Origin: JABMRP01 sp964444795
Lineage (GTDB): Bacteria; Planctomycetota; Planctomycetia; Pirellulales; Thermoguttaceae
NCBI GenBank assembly: GCA_964444795.1
Contig: CAYUIQ010000111.1
Coordinates: 1 to 27,105, forward strand
Direction of reading: 5' to 3'
DNA: 27,105 nucleotides
Part shown: positions 1-8,290 of the stretch, piece by piece
Numbering within the stretch: position 1 is the first letter of the stretch
How the letters are laid out: each line of letters starts with the position of its first letter
Program-made: the position numbers and the translations under genes
Notes under the pieces: generated by a model
Databases searched by the model: none
Seen by the model: the letters and a program-made list of their open reading frames with translations, nothing else
What the model was told of the DNA's origin: nothing

Positions 1-1
1 G

Positions 2-220
2 GGCAAGGGTCGTAAGAAGATCTACTCGCTGGTCGGAGAATTCACGGACCGGTTTGAGAAGAGGAACGGATCCACCAGGTGCAAGGAGCTACTTGGCTGC
101 GACATCAGTACGCCCCAAGGGATGAAGGAAGCCAAGGATCAAAACCTGTTCAAGACCCGATGCGCCGACATGGTTCAAAGCGCCGCGGAGATTCTTGAGG
201 AGATGCTGGAGGGAAGGTAA
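2..220 (+). CDS. C_GCAxxG_C_C family redox-type protein, C-terminal part
   Basis: The first complete codon is at base 2 and the frame stays open to TAA at 218-220, giving 72 residues of a protein whose start lies outside the window. The tail has the pattern I associate with the C_GCAxxG_C_C family (PF09719): F-x(3)-NGS-x(2)-C-x-ELLG-C, then a spacer, then LFKTRC and a final amphipathic helix ending in EMLEGR. The cysteines are C27, C33 and C54 of the visible part. Family members are small proteins with conserved cysteines that are predicted to be redox active or metal binding; the biochemical role is not established. The namesake GCAxxG segment would lie upstream and cannot be checked here. 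The stop is 41 bases before the next start on the same strand, so the two genes may be co-transcribed. Confidence 0.75.
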   Translation, partial: GKGRKKIYSLVGEFTDRFEKRNGSTRCKELLGCDISTPQGMKEAKDQNLFKTRCADMVQSAAEILEEMLEGR

Positions 221-260
221 CAAGACGCAGGTAGCCGCGTTATGCCCTCCAGGAGAAAAG

Positions 261-1283
261 ATGAAATCATTCCTAACATCAATGCTGTCCATTCTTACGA
301 TGGCTTACGCTGCAAACGCCCTGCTCGCCGCGGAGCCGCCGTTGCGCGAGGTGATTGTCAGCCATGCCGACGGGAATGGCGTGCTGCAACTCTATCGCAT
401 CAAGGAGGACGGTTCGTCGAGGCGACAAATCACGAATTCCGATCGCGGATGTATGATGCCGGCCGTGTCGCCCGACGGGGGGAAAATGGTCTATGTGCAA
501 CAGAGCGGGAAAGGGATGGCGATTTGGATGTCCGGCCTCGATGGTAAGGACGCGAAGGGGCTGACCGAATCGGGGCGGAATTTGATTCCTTCCTGGTTGC
601 CCGACTCGAAACACGTCGTGTGGATGATCTTCAAACCGGGAAGAGACCCGGCCCAAAACAGCCAGTTGCACCTCATGAACACCGAGACGGGGCAGTCGAG
701 GCGACTGTTCAGCGATCCCGAGCAAATGAAGTTCAGCAATTCGATGCCCGTGGTCTCGCCGAAAGGCGGAAAGGTGGCCTTCGTTTCCGATCGAGGCGGC
801 AACTATCGCGTTTGGCTGAGCAATCTCGACGGCAGCGAGGCGGTGCCCATTTCGCCAGCGGCCGCCGAACAGGACGAGGGTCTCAAGCTGCCAATCGAAC
901 AAAAAGTGCCCGCCTGGTCGCCGGACGGCAAGTGGATCGCCCATTGGGAAGGCGTCGAGATGATCCACATGAGCAAATTCACGGGCGTCCAAGATCGCGA
1001 AAAGGACAAGCGGATCGGCGAAACCTGGAATGTCTGGGTGGTCGATAGCAACGGGAAGAACAAGCGAAAAGCCGGGCGTGGCGATGACCCCACGTGGTCG
1101 CCCGACGGATTCGTAACTCGGGCTTTTCCCGACCCCAAAAAGGGCGGTCCGAAAATCATGATCGAAACCAAGACCGGGTGGGAGGAGTTGCCCATCGTGC
1201 CGCCGGGAACTCCCCGCTACGGTCGATTTGCCTGGATTCCGCGGAAGGCTCAAGGGGGGACATCGGAAGGCGGAGGAAATTGA
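261..1283 (+). CDS. Secreted TolB/WD40-like (PD40) beta-propeller protein
   Basis: The product is 340 residues. I chose the ATG at 261 because AGGAG lies six bases upstream and because this start gives a clean signal peptide (MKSFLTSMLSILTMAYA, followed by ANALLAAE); an in-frame ATG at 195 would add a charged stretch that spoils it. After the signal sequence come repeated PD40-type blades with the core S/W-S-P-D/K-G-x-K/W: PAVSPDGGKMVYV near residue 75, PSWLPDSKHVVWM near 115, PVVSPKGGKVAFVSD near 160, PAWSPDGKWIAHW near 215 and PTWSPDGF near 275. Such repeats build TolB-like propellers in the periplasm or outside the cell and usually mediate protein binding; no catalytic motif is visible. 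The length fits one six-bladed propeller. The specific function is unknown. Nothing looks truncated. Confidence 0.85.
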   Translation: MKSFLTSMLSILTMAYAANALLAAEPPLREVIVSHADGNGVLQLYRIKEDGSSRRQITNSDRGCMMPAVSPDGGKMVYVQQSGKGMAIWMSGLDGKDAKGLTESGRNLIPSWLPDSKHVVWMIFKPGRDPAQNSQLHLMNTETGQSRRLFSDPEQMKFSNSMPVVSPKGGKVAFVSDRGGNYRVWLSNLDGSEAVPISPAAAEQDEGLKLPIEQKVPAWSPDGKWIAHWEGVEMIHMSKFTGVQDREKDKRIGETWNVWVVDSNGKNKRKAGRGDDPTWSPDGFVTRAFPDPKKGGPKIMIETKTGWEELPIVPPGTPRYGRFAWIPRKAQGGTSEGGGN

Positions 1284-1599
1284 GGGGGTAAGACGTAATT
1301 GTTCATTGGATGAAGGGTTTGCATAACAAGACGCGGGTGGCCCAGATGATTCCCCGCCAGAGGGACGGCCATCTCGTGCGGCTTGTTCGGAAAAACGTCC
1401 TTGGAAGTGGCAACGTCAACCCCGGAAAAAACGTCGCGGCCACCCGCGACGGGTAACGAGCCAGCCACGCGAGGGGGTTTCTCGACGGGCTGGGAAGCCC
1501 ATCGTACATATCTGCCGGTTTTGGGAATCGTAAACCGCTCGAAAACGTCTATAATATAGAGTTGAACAGGAAGGCACTCATCTTACGGCGGAGATCGCC
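1284..1599. other. Intergenic region with inverted repeat and AAAACGTC iterations
   Basis: I see no convincing gene here. It holds an 11-base inverted repeat (CGCGGGTGGCC at 1332-1342 and GGCCACCCGCG at 1438-1448, about 95 bases apart) and three copies of AAAACGTC (1392-1399, 1428-1435, 1542-1549). The last copy directly abuts TATAAT at 1550-1555, a plausible -10 box for the next gene. No convincing -35 box stands 16-18 bases before it. Confidence 0.5.
1550..1555 (+). promoter_or_regulatory. Candidate -10 box of the large membrane protein gene
   Basis: A perfect TATAAT lies 45 bases before the ATG at 1600. It is preceded immediately by AAAACGTC. The -35 position (about 1527-1532) has no good match, so the promoter may need an activator or may be false. 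Confidence 0.35.
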
Positions 1600-4500
1600 A
1601 TGGCAAGCGGAACGGTTGCTCCTCCTCCGGAGCCACAAGCGAGCCCTACTCCCACAAAGCCCGCACAGCGCGAGGGGTTCATCGAGACCCAGATCGGCCG
1701 TACGCGCACGCAAGTTCGCGTGGTCGATATTGCCGCCGGGCTGCTGACGATCGCGGCCGGCTCGCTGGCCTTTTTTTTCGTCGTCGCTCTATTGGATCAT
1801 TGGATCATTTCCGGCGGGCTGGGCACCGGTGGACGTGTGCTCGCCCTGCTCGTCTGGCTCGGCACCTCGGGCTACTACTTCTATCGGGCCGTATTGCCGC
1901 TGGTGCTCCACCGTATCAACCCCCTGTTTGCCGCGGCCACGATCGAGCAGAGCACGCCCCGGCTGAAAAACAGCCTCGTCAACTTCCTTATGCTCCGCCG
2001 CCAGCGGCGCGAAGTACCCGAGATGATCTATCGGGCGATGGAAGATCGCGCGGCTTCCGATCTGGCGGGTATCTCGGTCGATTCGGCGGTCGATCGCGCG
2101 CCGATCCTGCGTGTTGGATATGTATTGGCCGGCCTGATGGCCGTCTTCTGTCTGTATCTGGCCCTTTCCCCCAAGAGCACGATGACCACCGTCGGCCGGG
2201 TCGTTTTTCCCTGGGCCGATATCCCGGCGCCGACCCGGGTGACGATCGGCGAGGTGACGGTCGACGGACAAGAAGCGGGCCATACGGTGGCCCTGATCGG
2301 CGAGTCGGTTCACATCAGCGCCTATGTCGACGGCCTGAAAGTGAAAGAAGACGAGCCGGTGCTGCTCGTTTACTCGACCGACGACGGCCAGATCGTCGGC
2401 CAGTCGGTCACTCTCGTCCGGCCCGAGGACGAGCGGTTACACCAATGCACGCTGCCACCGACCCAGCCGTACCTGCAACAAGACATCGAGTTCCACCTGA
2501 CCGCCGGTGATTTCACCACGCCCGTGTTCCACATCGAGGCACGCACACCGCCGTCGATCGTGGTGGACCGAGTCGAGTACGAGGAGCCACCGTACACGAA
2601 GCCGGACAAGTCGCCGCGGGTAACCAAAGTGGGCGACCTCCGCGCCATCGAGGGCACCCGGGTCACGATCCACGCCGGGGCTAGCCACGAGATCGACACC
2701 GCCGACATCGACCTGGGCTGCAACGGCCAGTCGCCCATGGTCCCCATGGAGGTCGACGGCAAGACGGCCGAGGGCCGGTTCTTCCTCCGCACCCGCCGCA
2801 CGGCTGCCGCACGGCCCGAGTTCGATTCTTATCAGCTTGGGTTCCTTAGTGTCGACAAAGAGAAGAATCACCAGCCGGTGCGACATCGGATCGACGTCTA
2901 TGCCGACGAGAAGCCGCGCGTTGCTCTGGTGGGGCTGGAGCCGTCGCCGGCCATGCATGGGCAGGACGATCTGCTGACCCGGCCGGAGGACGAGATTCTC
3001 TTGCTCCCCGACGGCCGATTGACCATCCGGGTGGAGGCCGAGGACCGCGATTTTGCATTGAGCCGGGTGTCGGTCCAGGCGGAAAAGATTGGCGGGCAAA
3101 AGCGCGCAGCCACGGCGCCACCGCTGTTGGACCACGCGATGTTGGACAAACCCTCGGAGACGGTATTCCAAGGTGAGTATACGTTCGTGCCCGCCGATCT
3201 GGGGCTAAAGAAGGGCGACGTCGTCGAGTGGCAGGTGGTGGCCGAGGATAACAGGCAGCGGCCCGTCCTCGCTCGCTCCGCCGGACGCAAAGCTCCGTTG
3301 AGTTGGGTGCCGAGTCCGAACACGGCCGAGACCGAGAGACGCCGCATCCGCATCATCGACCCCAACCCGTCCGAGCGACCGCAACCGGGCGCTCAGGTTA
3401 CGGAGCCCAACGAACGGCCAAAGCCCGAGGATCAGCCAAATCCCAGAGATTTACTCAAACCGGGCGAGGAAGAACCCAACCCGAACGATCCGTCGCAACC
3501 CGGCGAAGAAGGTGCCACCCCGGGCGCGGAGACGAAACCCGGCGAAGAAGGTGCCACCCCGGGCGCGGAGACGAANNNNNNNNNNNNNNNNNNNNNNNNN
3601 NNNNNNNNNNNNNNNNNNNNNNNNNNNNNNNNNNNNNNNNNNNNNNNNNNNNNNNNNNNNNNNNNNNNNNNNNNNAGACGAAGCCCGGCGAAGAAGGTGC
3701 CACCCCGGGCGCGGAGACGAAGCCCGGCGAGCCGGGTTCCGATGCGCGTGAGGTGTCGCGAGAACCGATCGACGCCCCGAGCAATCCCGGCGATGCCATC
3801 GACCGGATCCTTGAGCATAAACAGCAACAAGAGCAAGAAGGCGAACCCAAGCCGGGTGACCCTCAACCGGGACAAGAAGGCGAACCCAAACCGGGCGAGC
3901 CGAAACCCGGTCAGGAAGGCGAGCCCAAGCCAGGTGAACCAAAACCGGGTGAAGAAGGCGAACGGCAACCGGGGAGCGAAGGCGGTACTGAAGACGCGGC
4001 CAAACCGAGCGAGGGCGAATCGCCTTCCGGCGGCGGTGGCGAGAAGTCCGAGAACCCCGGCTCCCCCGCCACGCAGGGCGGCACCGAAAACGGCGGGCCC
4101 AAGCCGGGCGAAGAACCGACCGAAACACCGGCCGCCCAAGGCGATAACGCGCCGCGATCCGACCCGAAGAAGCCCGAGGGCGATCAAACGGGCCAGGGCG
4201 ACGGCCCCCAATCGCCGAGTATCAGCCCGCGGAAATCGACTGCCGAGGGCGAGGAGGATGGCGATCGTAGCGGCATGGGCGAGGCTGGCGGCGGCCAGGA
4301 AGGCAGCAAGCCCGGCATGGGCGCCGACGGGACCAACACCTCGGCTGACGACGGAGGCTCGGCCTCCGACGAACGCGGCACGGGTGAAACCGGCACCGAT
4401 GGCGGTGAGGACGTCCGTTCCGAGCGGCCCACCGGCGGCGAGAAATCCGACGAGCGGGGCGCCGGTTCAGAGACCCGTCCCGGCGAAGACCCCAACGGCA

Positions 4501-5129
4501 CGCCACGCGACACCGAAGGCGGACGCGAAGGCCCCGAGGGCGACTCCTCGCACAAGCCGGGCGATACCCCGGGCGACTCGCCCGACGCGTCACGCCCCTC
4601 CGGCGAGCCCTCGCGCGAGCCCGGCCAGCCGCAACCTGGCGATACCCAAGCGGGCCGCAATGAACCGGGCGGCGCCCATCCGACCGACGGACCGCAAAGC
4701 GAGCAACGGTCCGACATGCCTCCGCCGGAGTTGTCGCAAACCGAACCGGGCGGCGAGGACGCGAATCTCGAGTACAGCAAGGAAGCCGTCGACCTGGCGC
4801 TGGAGCATCTCCAGCACGAGTTGAACAAGGACGAGCCCGATCCCGAGTTGGTGCGAAGCCTCGGCGGGGCGAAGAAAGCCCGGCAGTTCAGCAAGGAGTG
4901 GGCGTCCCGGCTTGCCGCGGCCGACCGAGCCGGTCCCGAGGGCGACGATGCCCGCGAGGCGCTTCGCAATCTGGGCCTCGGCCCGCAAGGGACGCAGCTT
5001 GAGGGCGGACGTTTCGAGAACGACCAGATCGATCGTCTCCGCCAAACCCGCCGCATCACGGTCCCGGCGCAATGGGCCGACCAATTCCGCGAATTCCAGC
5101 GCGGCTTCGCCTCCGACACGCGGCCGTAG
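1600..5129 (+). CDS. Large membrane protein with Pro/Gly/Glu-rich repeat region, interrupted by an assembly gap
   Basis: The ATG at 1600 has GGAG six bases upstream. The N-terminal part has three hydrophobic segments (about residues 43-70, 79-103 and 169-190), then a long beta-rich region to about 570, as in planctomycete DUF4175-like proteins and in the Rhodopirellula 'circumsporozoite protein-like' proteins. From about residue 585 it becomes low-complexity and rich in P, G, E, K and D, including the 13-residue unit PGEEGATPGAETK and a second 13-residue repeat at 3840-3956 (GEPKPG type). A run of 100 N (3576-3675) lies inside the first repeat. The reading frame is 1600-3575 before the gap and a different frame from 3676 to TAG at 5127-5129 after it; repeat phase shows this is one gene. 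The last 125 or so residues are a compact, helix-rich, non-repetitive domain ending FREFQRGFASDTRP. The role is unknown, probably a cell-envelope protein. The alternative, two separate genes, is unlikely because the same repeat flanks the gap. Confidence 0.8.
3499..3722 (+). repeat. 39-base in-frame tandem repeat broken by the gap
   Basis: Units start at 3499, 3538 and 3684 and encode PGEEGATPGAETK. The second unit loses its last base to the N run, and the first 31 bases of the unit ending at 3683 are missing. The visible copies are nearly identical, with an A/G difference in the last base of the unit, which explains why the assembler failed here. Confidence 0.95.
3576..3675. other. Assembly gap (100 N) inside the tandem repeat
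   Basis: Exactly 100 N, the usual placeholder for a gap of unknown size. The phase of the 39-base repeat on both sides requires a true length of 32 + 39k bases (32, 71, 110, 149 and so on). All of these restore the reading frame; 100 does not. Confidence 0.95.
3840..3956 (+). repeat. Second 39-base imperfect repeat, three copies
   Basis: Three 13-residue units in the second frame of the large membrane protein: GEPKPGDPQPGQE, GEPKPGEPKPGQE and GEPKPGEPKPGEE, at 3840-3878, 3879-3917 and 3918-3956. They have the same 13-residue period as the gapped repeat upstream but a different sequence, suggesting repeated expansion of one kind of extended, charged spacer. Confidence 0.85.
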
Positions 5130-5150
5130 AGCCCCCCAAGTCGCTAGTCC

Positions 5151-5387
5151 CTACCGGCGATATCCCAGCGACTGGACCACGGAGAGCATCTCCTCGAAGG
5201 TGATGAAGCGGCGACGATGGCGCAGCTTGTATTCGTCGATCGCACAGGCGAGTTCTTGCGCGTCGGGCGAGAGGTTCTCGTGGCTGTTGCTGAATTGGCG
5301 GCGTTCGACCCCGGGGACCGATCCGGACGGACCACACGATCGGCGGTCGATGAACGGTTCGCCCTTGGGTTCCAGTACTTGGGACAT
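5151..5387 (-). CDS. Small conserved planctomycete-type hypothetical protein
   Basis: The product is 78 residues. The ATG at 5387 (reading leftwards) has GAGGAG about eight bases upstream. The N-terminal 35 residues look disordered. The C-terminal half carries a compact pattern that I recall from small hypothetical proteins of planctomycetes: LSPDAQELACAIDEYKL, then HRRRFITFEEMLSVVQ, then SLGY. This reads as two helices separated by a basic HRRR turn. There are no membrane segments and no metal ligands, so the protein is probably cytoplasmic. It ends 21 bases from the end of the large membrane protein gene, in convergent orientation, with no obvious terminator between them. The function is unknown; family membership rests on memory of the motif, not on a search. 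Confidence 0.7.
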   Translation of the reverse strand: MSQVLEPKGEPFIDRRSCGPSGSVPGVERRQFSNSHENLSPDAQELACAIDEYKLRHRRRFITFEEMLSVVQSLGYRR

Positions 5388-5497
5388 GCGCGACTCCTCG
5401 CGAAAGAGTGACTGCGGTTAACGGTTCGTTCCCCTAAAAAGTGTAGCTTGCGGCCGCTTGCAGCGCGGCCGCGGGTCCCGGAATTCCCAAAGTCGTC

Positions 5498-5544
5498 GGC
5501 ACACGGAGTGTGCTGTAAGAGGGCGGACGGCACACGGAGTGTGC
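5498..5544. repeat. Two copies of a 16-base palindromic element
   Basis: GGCACACGGAGTGTGC occurs at 5498-5513 and 5529-5544. Each copy forms a 6-base stem (GCACAC/GTGTGC) with loop GGA. The pair lies between two minus-strand genes, downstream of the TPR lipoprotein gene, so it may be a dispersed REP-like element or an mRNA 3' hairpin. Confidence 0.7.
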
Positions 5545-5603
5545 CTGCTACTTGTGCCGGTTGTAACGAGGGCGACGGTTCGGACGATCCGGGCAAGAGT
5601 GCC

Positions 5604-6506
5604 TCAGCGGATCTGACGGTCCTCGGCCGACGGCCTTCGGGCGGCCATACGTTCCAGCAGGGTCAGGCTGGGCTGATGCTCCGGTTCCAGGGCCAATGCC
5701 CGGCGCAGGGTCGAGGCGGCCGCATGATAGTGCCCGGCCAGATGTTGTGCCTCGCCCAGATGGAAGAGGATCTCCGGTGTCGGGTTGCCATGCGCGGCGG
5801 CGGCCGCCAAACGACTCGCCGCGTCGTCCCTGCGTCCCAGCGCCTTGTAGGCCAGGCCTTCGAGAAAGATGACTCGCCCGGGCGTTTCACCCGGCGGATA
5901 GGTGTCGACCAAACTGTGCAGGGTGGCCAGCGCCCGTTGCGGCTGGTTGAGTTGCCGGTGCAGTTCGGCGATCTCCAAGAGCATCGCCTGGTCGTTTGGC
6001 GCATAAGTCAGTGCCCGGTGGAAATCGGACAACGCCCGGCGAGGCTGCTCGTCGGCGCGCATCGCGCGGCCGCTTGCCGTCCAGGCCGCCGCCAACTCGG
6101 GATCCAAATCGAGGGCCTGCTGGGCGTAATGGCTGGCGGCGTCCACGTTTCCCCGGGCGAGCCACCACCCGGACAGTTGAACGTACACCGGGGCCTCGTC
6201 GGGGGCCAGTCGAACGGCCTCCTCGAGTTGTTGGATCGCCTCGGCCGAAGCGCCTTGATGCCAAAGTGTTTCGGCGTAGTGCCGGCGAGCTTTCGGATCG
6301 GTGGGACAGTTCTTGATCGCCTTGCCCAGCAAGGCCCGGGCCCCTTGCCAGTCGTTGCGCTCGATCGCGCCGATTCCCTGCCGCGTGTACTGCCGGCTGA
6401 CGGCAACACTCTCCGGCGTCGAGCGATCCGAGCCAAAGAATTGGCATCCGAGCGTCGACACGCTCAGCAGACCCGCGGCACCCACCATGATCGTTGCGGC
6501 GCGCAT
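5604..6506 (-). CDS. TPR-repeat lipoprotein
   Basis: The product is 300 residues, starting with ATG at 6506 and ending with TGA at 5604-5606. The N-terminus is a short signal sequence ending in a lipobox-like STLGC, with the lipid-modified cysteine expected at C21; Thr at -3 is not the commonest residue, so lipidation is probable rather than certain. The rest is a run of tetratricopeptide repeats (about residues 45-290), with typical TPR spacing of small and aromatic residues, as in ARALLGKAIKNCPTDPKAR, HYAQQALDLDPELAAAW and RRALALEPEHQPSLTLLE. TPR domains are protein-binding scaffolds; the partner is unknown. Its position in the envelope follows from the signal. The gene is divergent from the 6733 gene, with 226 bases between starts. 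No shortened repeats or frameshifts are seen. Confidence 0.85.
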   Translation of the reverse strand: MRAATIMVGAAGLLSVSTLGCQFFGSDRSTPESVAVSRQYTRQGIGAIERNDWQGARALLGKAIKNCPTDPKARRHYAETLWHQGASAEAIQQLEEAVRLAPDEAPVYVQLSGWWLARGNVDAASHYAQQALDLDPELAAAWTASGRAMRADEQPRRALSDFHRALTYAPNDQAMLLEIAELHRQLNQPQRALATLHSLVDTYPPGETPGRVIFLEGLAYKALGRRDDAASRLAAAAAHGNPTPEILFHLGEAQHLAGHYHAAASTLRRALALEPEHQPSLTLLERMAARRPSAEDRQIR

Positions 6507-6732
6507 GACCTGTTTTTACCACCGGGGCTCGAAGAACCTGCCGCGACCGCACGAAGACGGATCGGCACAAGTGGAGCACCGTATCAGAAGGGGGGGATTT
6601 CTACAACCCGTTTTTCCGGCCGTGGTTGCCCCGGGTTTCCCCCGCCGGCCGGCTTTGCTAGGCTTTTGGGAGCGGGAGAAATTGGGCCAGTCCCCTTTTT
6701 CCGCTGAACGTTGCCCCCGGAGCCGAGCCGTC

Positions 6733-7185
6733 ATGCCTGCCCGATATGAAAAACGGAAAATTGCCTTCGACTATCCCGAGAATTGGACCCTCGACGAAGA
6801 CTATATGCCCGCCGATCGCGAGTCGGTCACCGTACGGAGCCCAGCGGGGGGATTCTGGTCGGTGACCGTGTACCCGCGATCCACCGATCCGGTGGAATTG
6901 GCAAACGCGGTTGTCGAGGCAATGGGGGAAGAATACGCGGAATTGGAGTCAGAGGAAGTGCGCGATGTCATTGCGGACCTGCCGCTGATCGGATACGACA
7001 TGGCGTTCTACTATCTCGACTTGACCAACTCAGCCCAAATCCGGGCGATGCGAACGGAAGACGCAACCTATGCGATCTTCTTCCAAGCGGAGGACCGTGA
7101 GTTCGACGCCATGGAGCAGGTCTTCCGCGCGATGGCCACCAGTTTGCTGCGCGAAGCCACGGGAAGCGGCCGTCGCGGTGCTTGA
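6733..7185 (+). CDS. Small PsbP/DcrB-like protein
   Basis: The product is 150 residues with no signal peptide. I chose the ATG at 6733 (MPARYEKRK). The open frame continues much further upstream, but that extension runs antisense into the TPR lipoprotein gene and is low-complexity. GGAG lies 11 bases upstream, a weak site. The sequence begins with IAFDYPENWTLDED, followed by alternating strands (VTVRSPAGGFWSVTVYP), a helix (PVELANAVVEAMGEEY) and later strands, ending in a helix (AMEQVFRAMATSLL). This order resembles the Mog1/PsbP fold of DcrB and PsbP-related proteins, where an N-terminal 'YP..W' is common. I infer the fold only; no ligand or enzymatic role can be named. The final residues (GSGRRGA) look disordered. 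It stands alone, with the next gene 236 bases away. Confidence 0.7.
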   Translation: MPARYEKRKIAFDYPENWTLDEDYMPADRESVTVRSPAGGFWSVTVYPRSTDPVELANAVVEAMGEEYAELESEEVRDVIADLPLIGYDMAFYYLDLTNSAQIRAMRTEDATYAIFFQAEDREFDAMEQVFRAMATSLLREATGSGRRGA

Positions 7186-7308
7186 CGGATAGATCGGGGG
7201 GCCGATTCTTCCGGTTCTTATGGATGCCCCGTCTTTTCTGTTTTCGCCCAACCCTCTAGTCGCCGTGGACTACCATTTGAAATCCCCCAAGTTTCGTGGA
7301 CGATACCC

Positions 7309-7338
7309 TTGAGCAGTAGTCGCTACGTTCGCTATACT
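7309..7338 (+). promoter_or_regulatory. Sigma-70-type promoter of the winged-helix gene
   Basis: TTGAGC at 7309-7314, an 18-base spacer, and TATACT at 7333-7338, about 84 bases before the ATG at 7422. This is one of the best housekeeping-type matches in the window. Confidence 0.55.
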
Positions 7339-7421
7339 TTGCGCAGATTGGGACGTGGTCGTTCGGTTGCTGGCCCAGGGCCGGCTCGGACAACGGATTT
7401 TCCTGCAGGAGGTGGCATTCG

Positions 7422-7643
7422 ATGGCAACGGCAGACCTCAGTACACGGGTAGAGCAAATTGGGGAGACGGCCGGCGCGGCGTGGAACGTGTTGGCAATCA
7501 ACGGGTCGCTGAGCATGGCCAAGTTGGTCAAGGCGGTCGGCGAACCCCGCGACGTCGTGATGCAGGCTCTCGGTTGGCTTGCCCGTGAAGACAAAATCGT
7601 GATCGAAGACGAAGGCCGCTGCCGGATGGTCTCGCTTCGCTAG
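7422..7643 (+). CDS. Winged helix-turn-helix protein (DUF2582-like)
   Basis: The product is 73 residues. AGGAGG at 7407-7412 stands nine bases before the ATG, a very strong ribosome binding site. The sequence fits the short winged-helix family PF10771: an N-terminal helix (VEQIGETAGAAWNVLAI), a second helix plus recognition helix (SMAKLVKAV then PRDVVMQALGWLAREDK), and a beta hairpin wing (IVIEDEGRCRMVSL). The length equals one such domain with nothing added. Family members are thought to be small DNA- or RNA-binding regulators, sometimes found alone as here. Its promoter is visible at 7309-7338. Gene order gives no target. Confidence 0.85.
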   Translation: MATADLSTRVEQIGETAGAAWNVLAINGSLSMAKLVKAVGEPRDVVMQALGWLAREDKIVIEDEGRCRMVSLR

Positions 7644-7745
7644 AGCAGCGACTCTCGTCGGCATTTTTCTCGGCGGTACCTCGCCACGAGCATTCTATCG
7701 CGGATCACGTGATGGGGTGGGTGCTACGAGCGCCAGCGCAGGGTA

Positions 7746-7765
7746 GGCATCCCGGGCAGGATGCC
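7746..7765. repeat. 7-base stem-loop
   Basis: GGCATCC, six-base loop, GGATGCC. It lies between the convergent winged-helix and exported-protein genes. No T-run follows on either strand, so a terminator role is uncertain. Confidence 0.3.
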
Positions 7766-7806
7766 CGTGGGGGCAATTCGTTTCGCGCGATTCTCCCGAA
7801 GGACCG

Positions 7807-7835
7807 AAAAAAGGGGCGGCCTTTCTGGCCACCCC
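7807..7835 (-). terminator. Rho-independent terminator of the 7871-8290 gene
   Basis: Read on the minus strand: a 9-base-pair stem (GGGGTGGCC/GGCCGCCCC with one G-U pair), loop AGAAA, then six T. It begins 36 bases after the stop codon of the small exported protein gene. Confidence 0.9.
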
Positions 7836-7870
7836 CGAGGTGGAATTGCCCGGCCGGGTTTCACCAGGCC

Positions 7871-8290
7871 CTATTCTTCCGTCGCCGGTGCGGCGTCTTT
7901 GGCGGCCTTCTTTGCATCCCGCTTGGCTTTGGACTCCGCTTCGGCCTGCTTGACTTTTTGCAGTTGCTCGGGCGAGAGAACGGCTTGCACCTTGGCGTCG
8001 CGATCGGCGACCAGCGCGTCGATCTGCGCCTGGAGTGCCTCGATCTGCGCGGCGGAGTCCGCTTGGATCTTGTAGATCGTCTCTCGTTGCTCTTCGGTCA
8101 CCACCGTGCGATAGAAGTTGGGCAGGCGTCCGCGCGGCTTGGCCCTTTGCTTAGCGGCCGGTTTCGCGACCGGTTCAGCGGCCGGGTCTTCTTGCGCCCA
8201 TCCACGGTCGGCCATGCAGCCGACCAACATCAACGCGGCCAAACAGACCAAACTTCGACGTCCGATAGTGTGTGGGATGGCCATGTTCAT
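7871..8290 (-). CDS. Small exported helical protein, possibly a lipoprotein
   Basis: The product is 139 residues. The ATG at 8290 is preceded by GGGGAG about seven bases away; a second ATG two codons later is possible. The N-terminus has arginines followed by SLVCLAALMLVGC, which reads as a good lipobox with Cys25 as the modified residue; cleavage after WAQ as a normal secreted protein is the alternative. After an Ala/Lys/Pro-rich linker comes a helical segment (about residues 55-115: VVTEEQRETIYKIQ, AAQIEALQAQIDALV, VLSPEQLQKVKQ) that looks like a coiled coil and loosely recalls the LTxxQ pattern of Spy/CpxP-type periplasmic proteins. The C-terminus is Lys/Ala-rich (KAKRDAKKAAKDAAPATEE). The function is unknown; the Spy-like reading is weak. 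It is a single-gene unit with its own terminator. Confidence 0.75.
   Translation of the reverse strand: MNMAIPHTIGRRSLVCLAALMLVGCMADRGWAQEDPAAEPVAKPAAKQRAKPRGRLPNFYRTVVTEEQRETIYKIQADSAAQIEALQAQIDALVADRDAKVQAVLSPEQLQKVKQAEAESKAKRDAKKAAKDAAPATEE

Noticed and set aside
3499..3956. Regular 39-base repeats considered as a CRISPR array
   Set aside because: The units are directly adjacent without spacers and lie in frame within a coding region; no cas genes are present.
3676..4824. Arginine-rich continuation of the large membrane protein in the original frame after the N run
   Set aside because: It appears only because the 100 N placeholder shifts the frame. The repeat unit and the PGE-rich composition continue in the other frame, which ends with a proper domain at 5129.
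5448..6707. Long plus-strand open frame across the TPR lipoprotein gene
   Set aside because: It starts with TTG, is antisense to a gene with signal sequence and TPR repeats, and shows no recognisable domain.
6301..6732. Upstream extension of the 6733 gene
   Set aside because: It overlaps the TPR lipoprotein gene in antisense, is low in complexity and has no ribosome binding site; the PsbP-like part starts at 6733.
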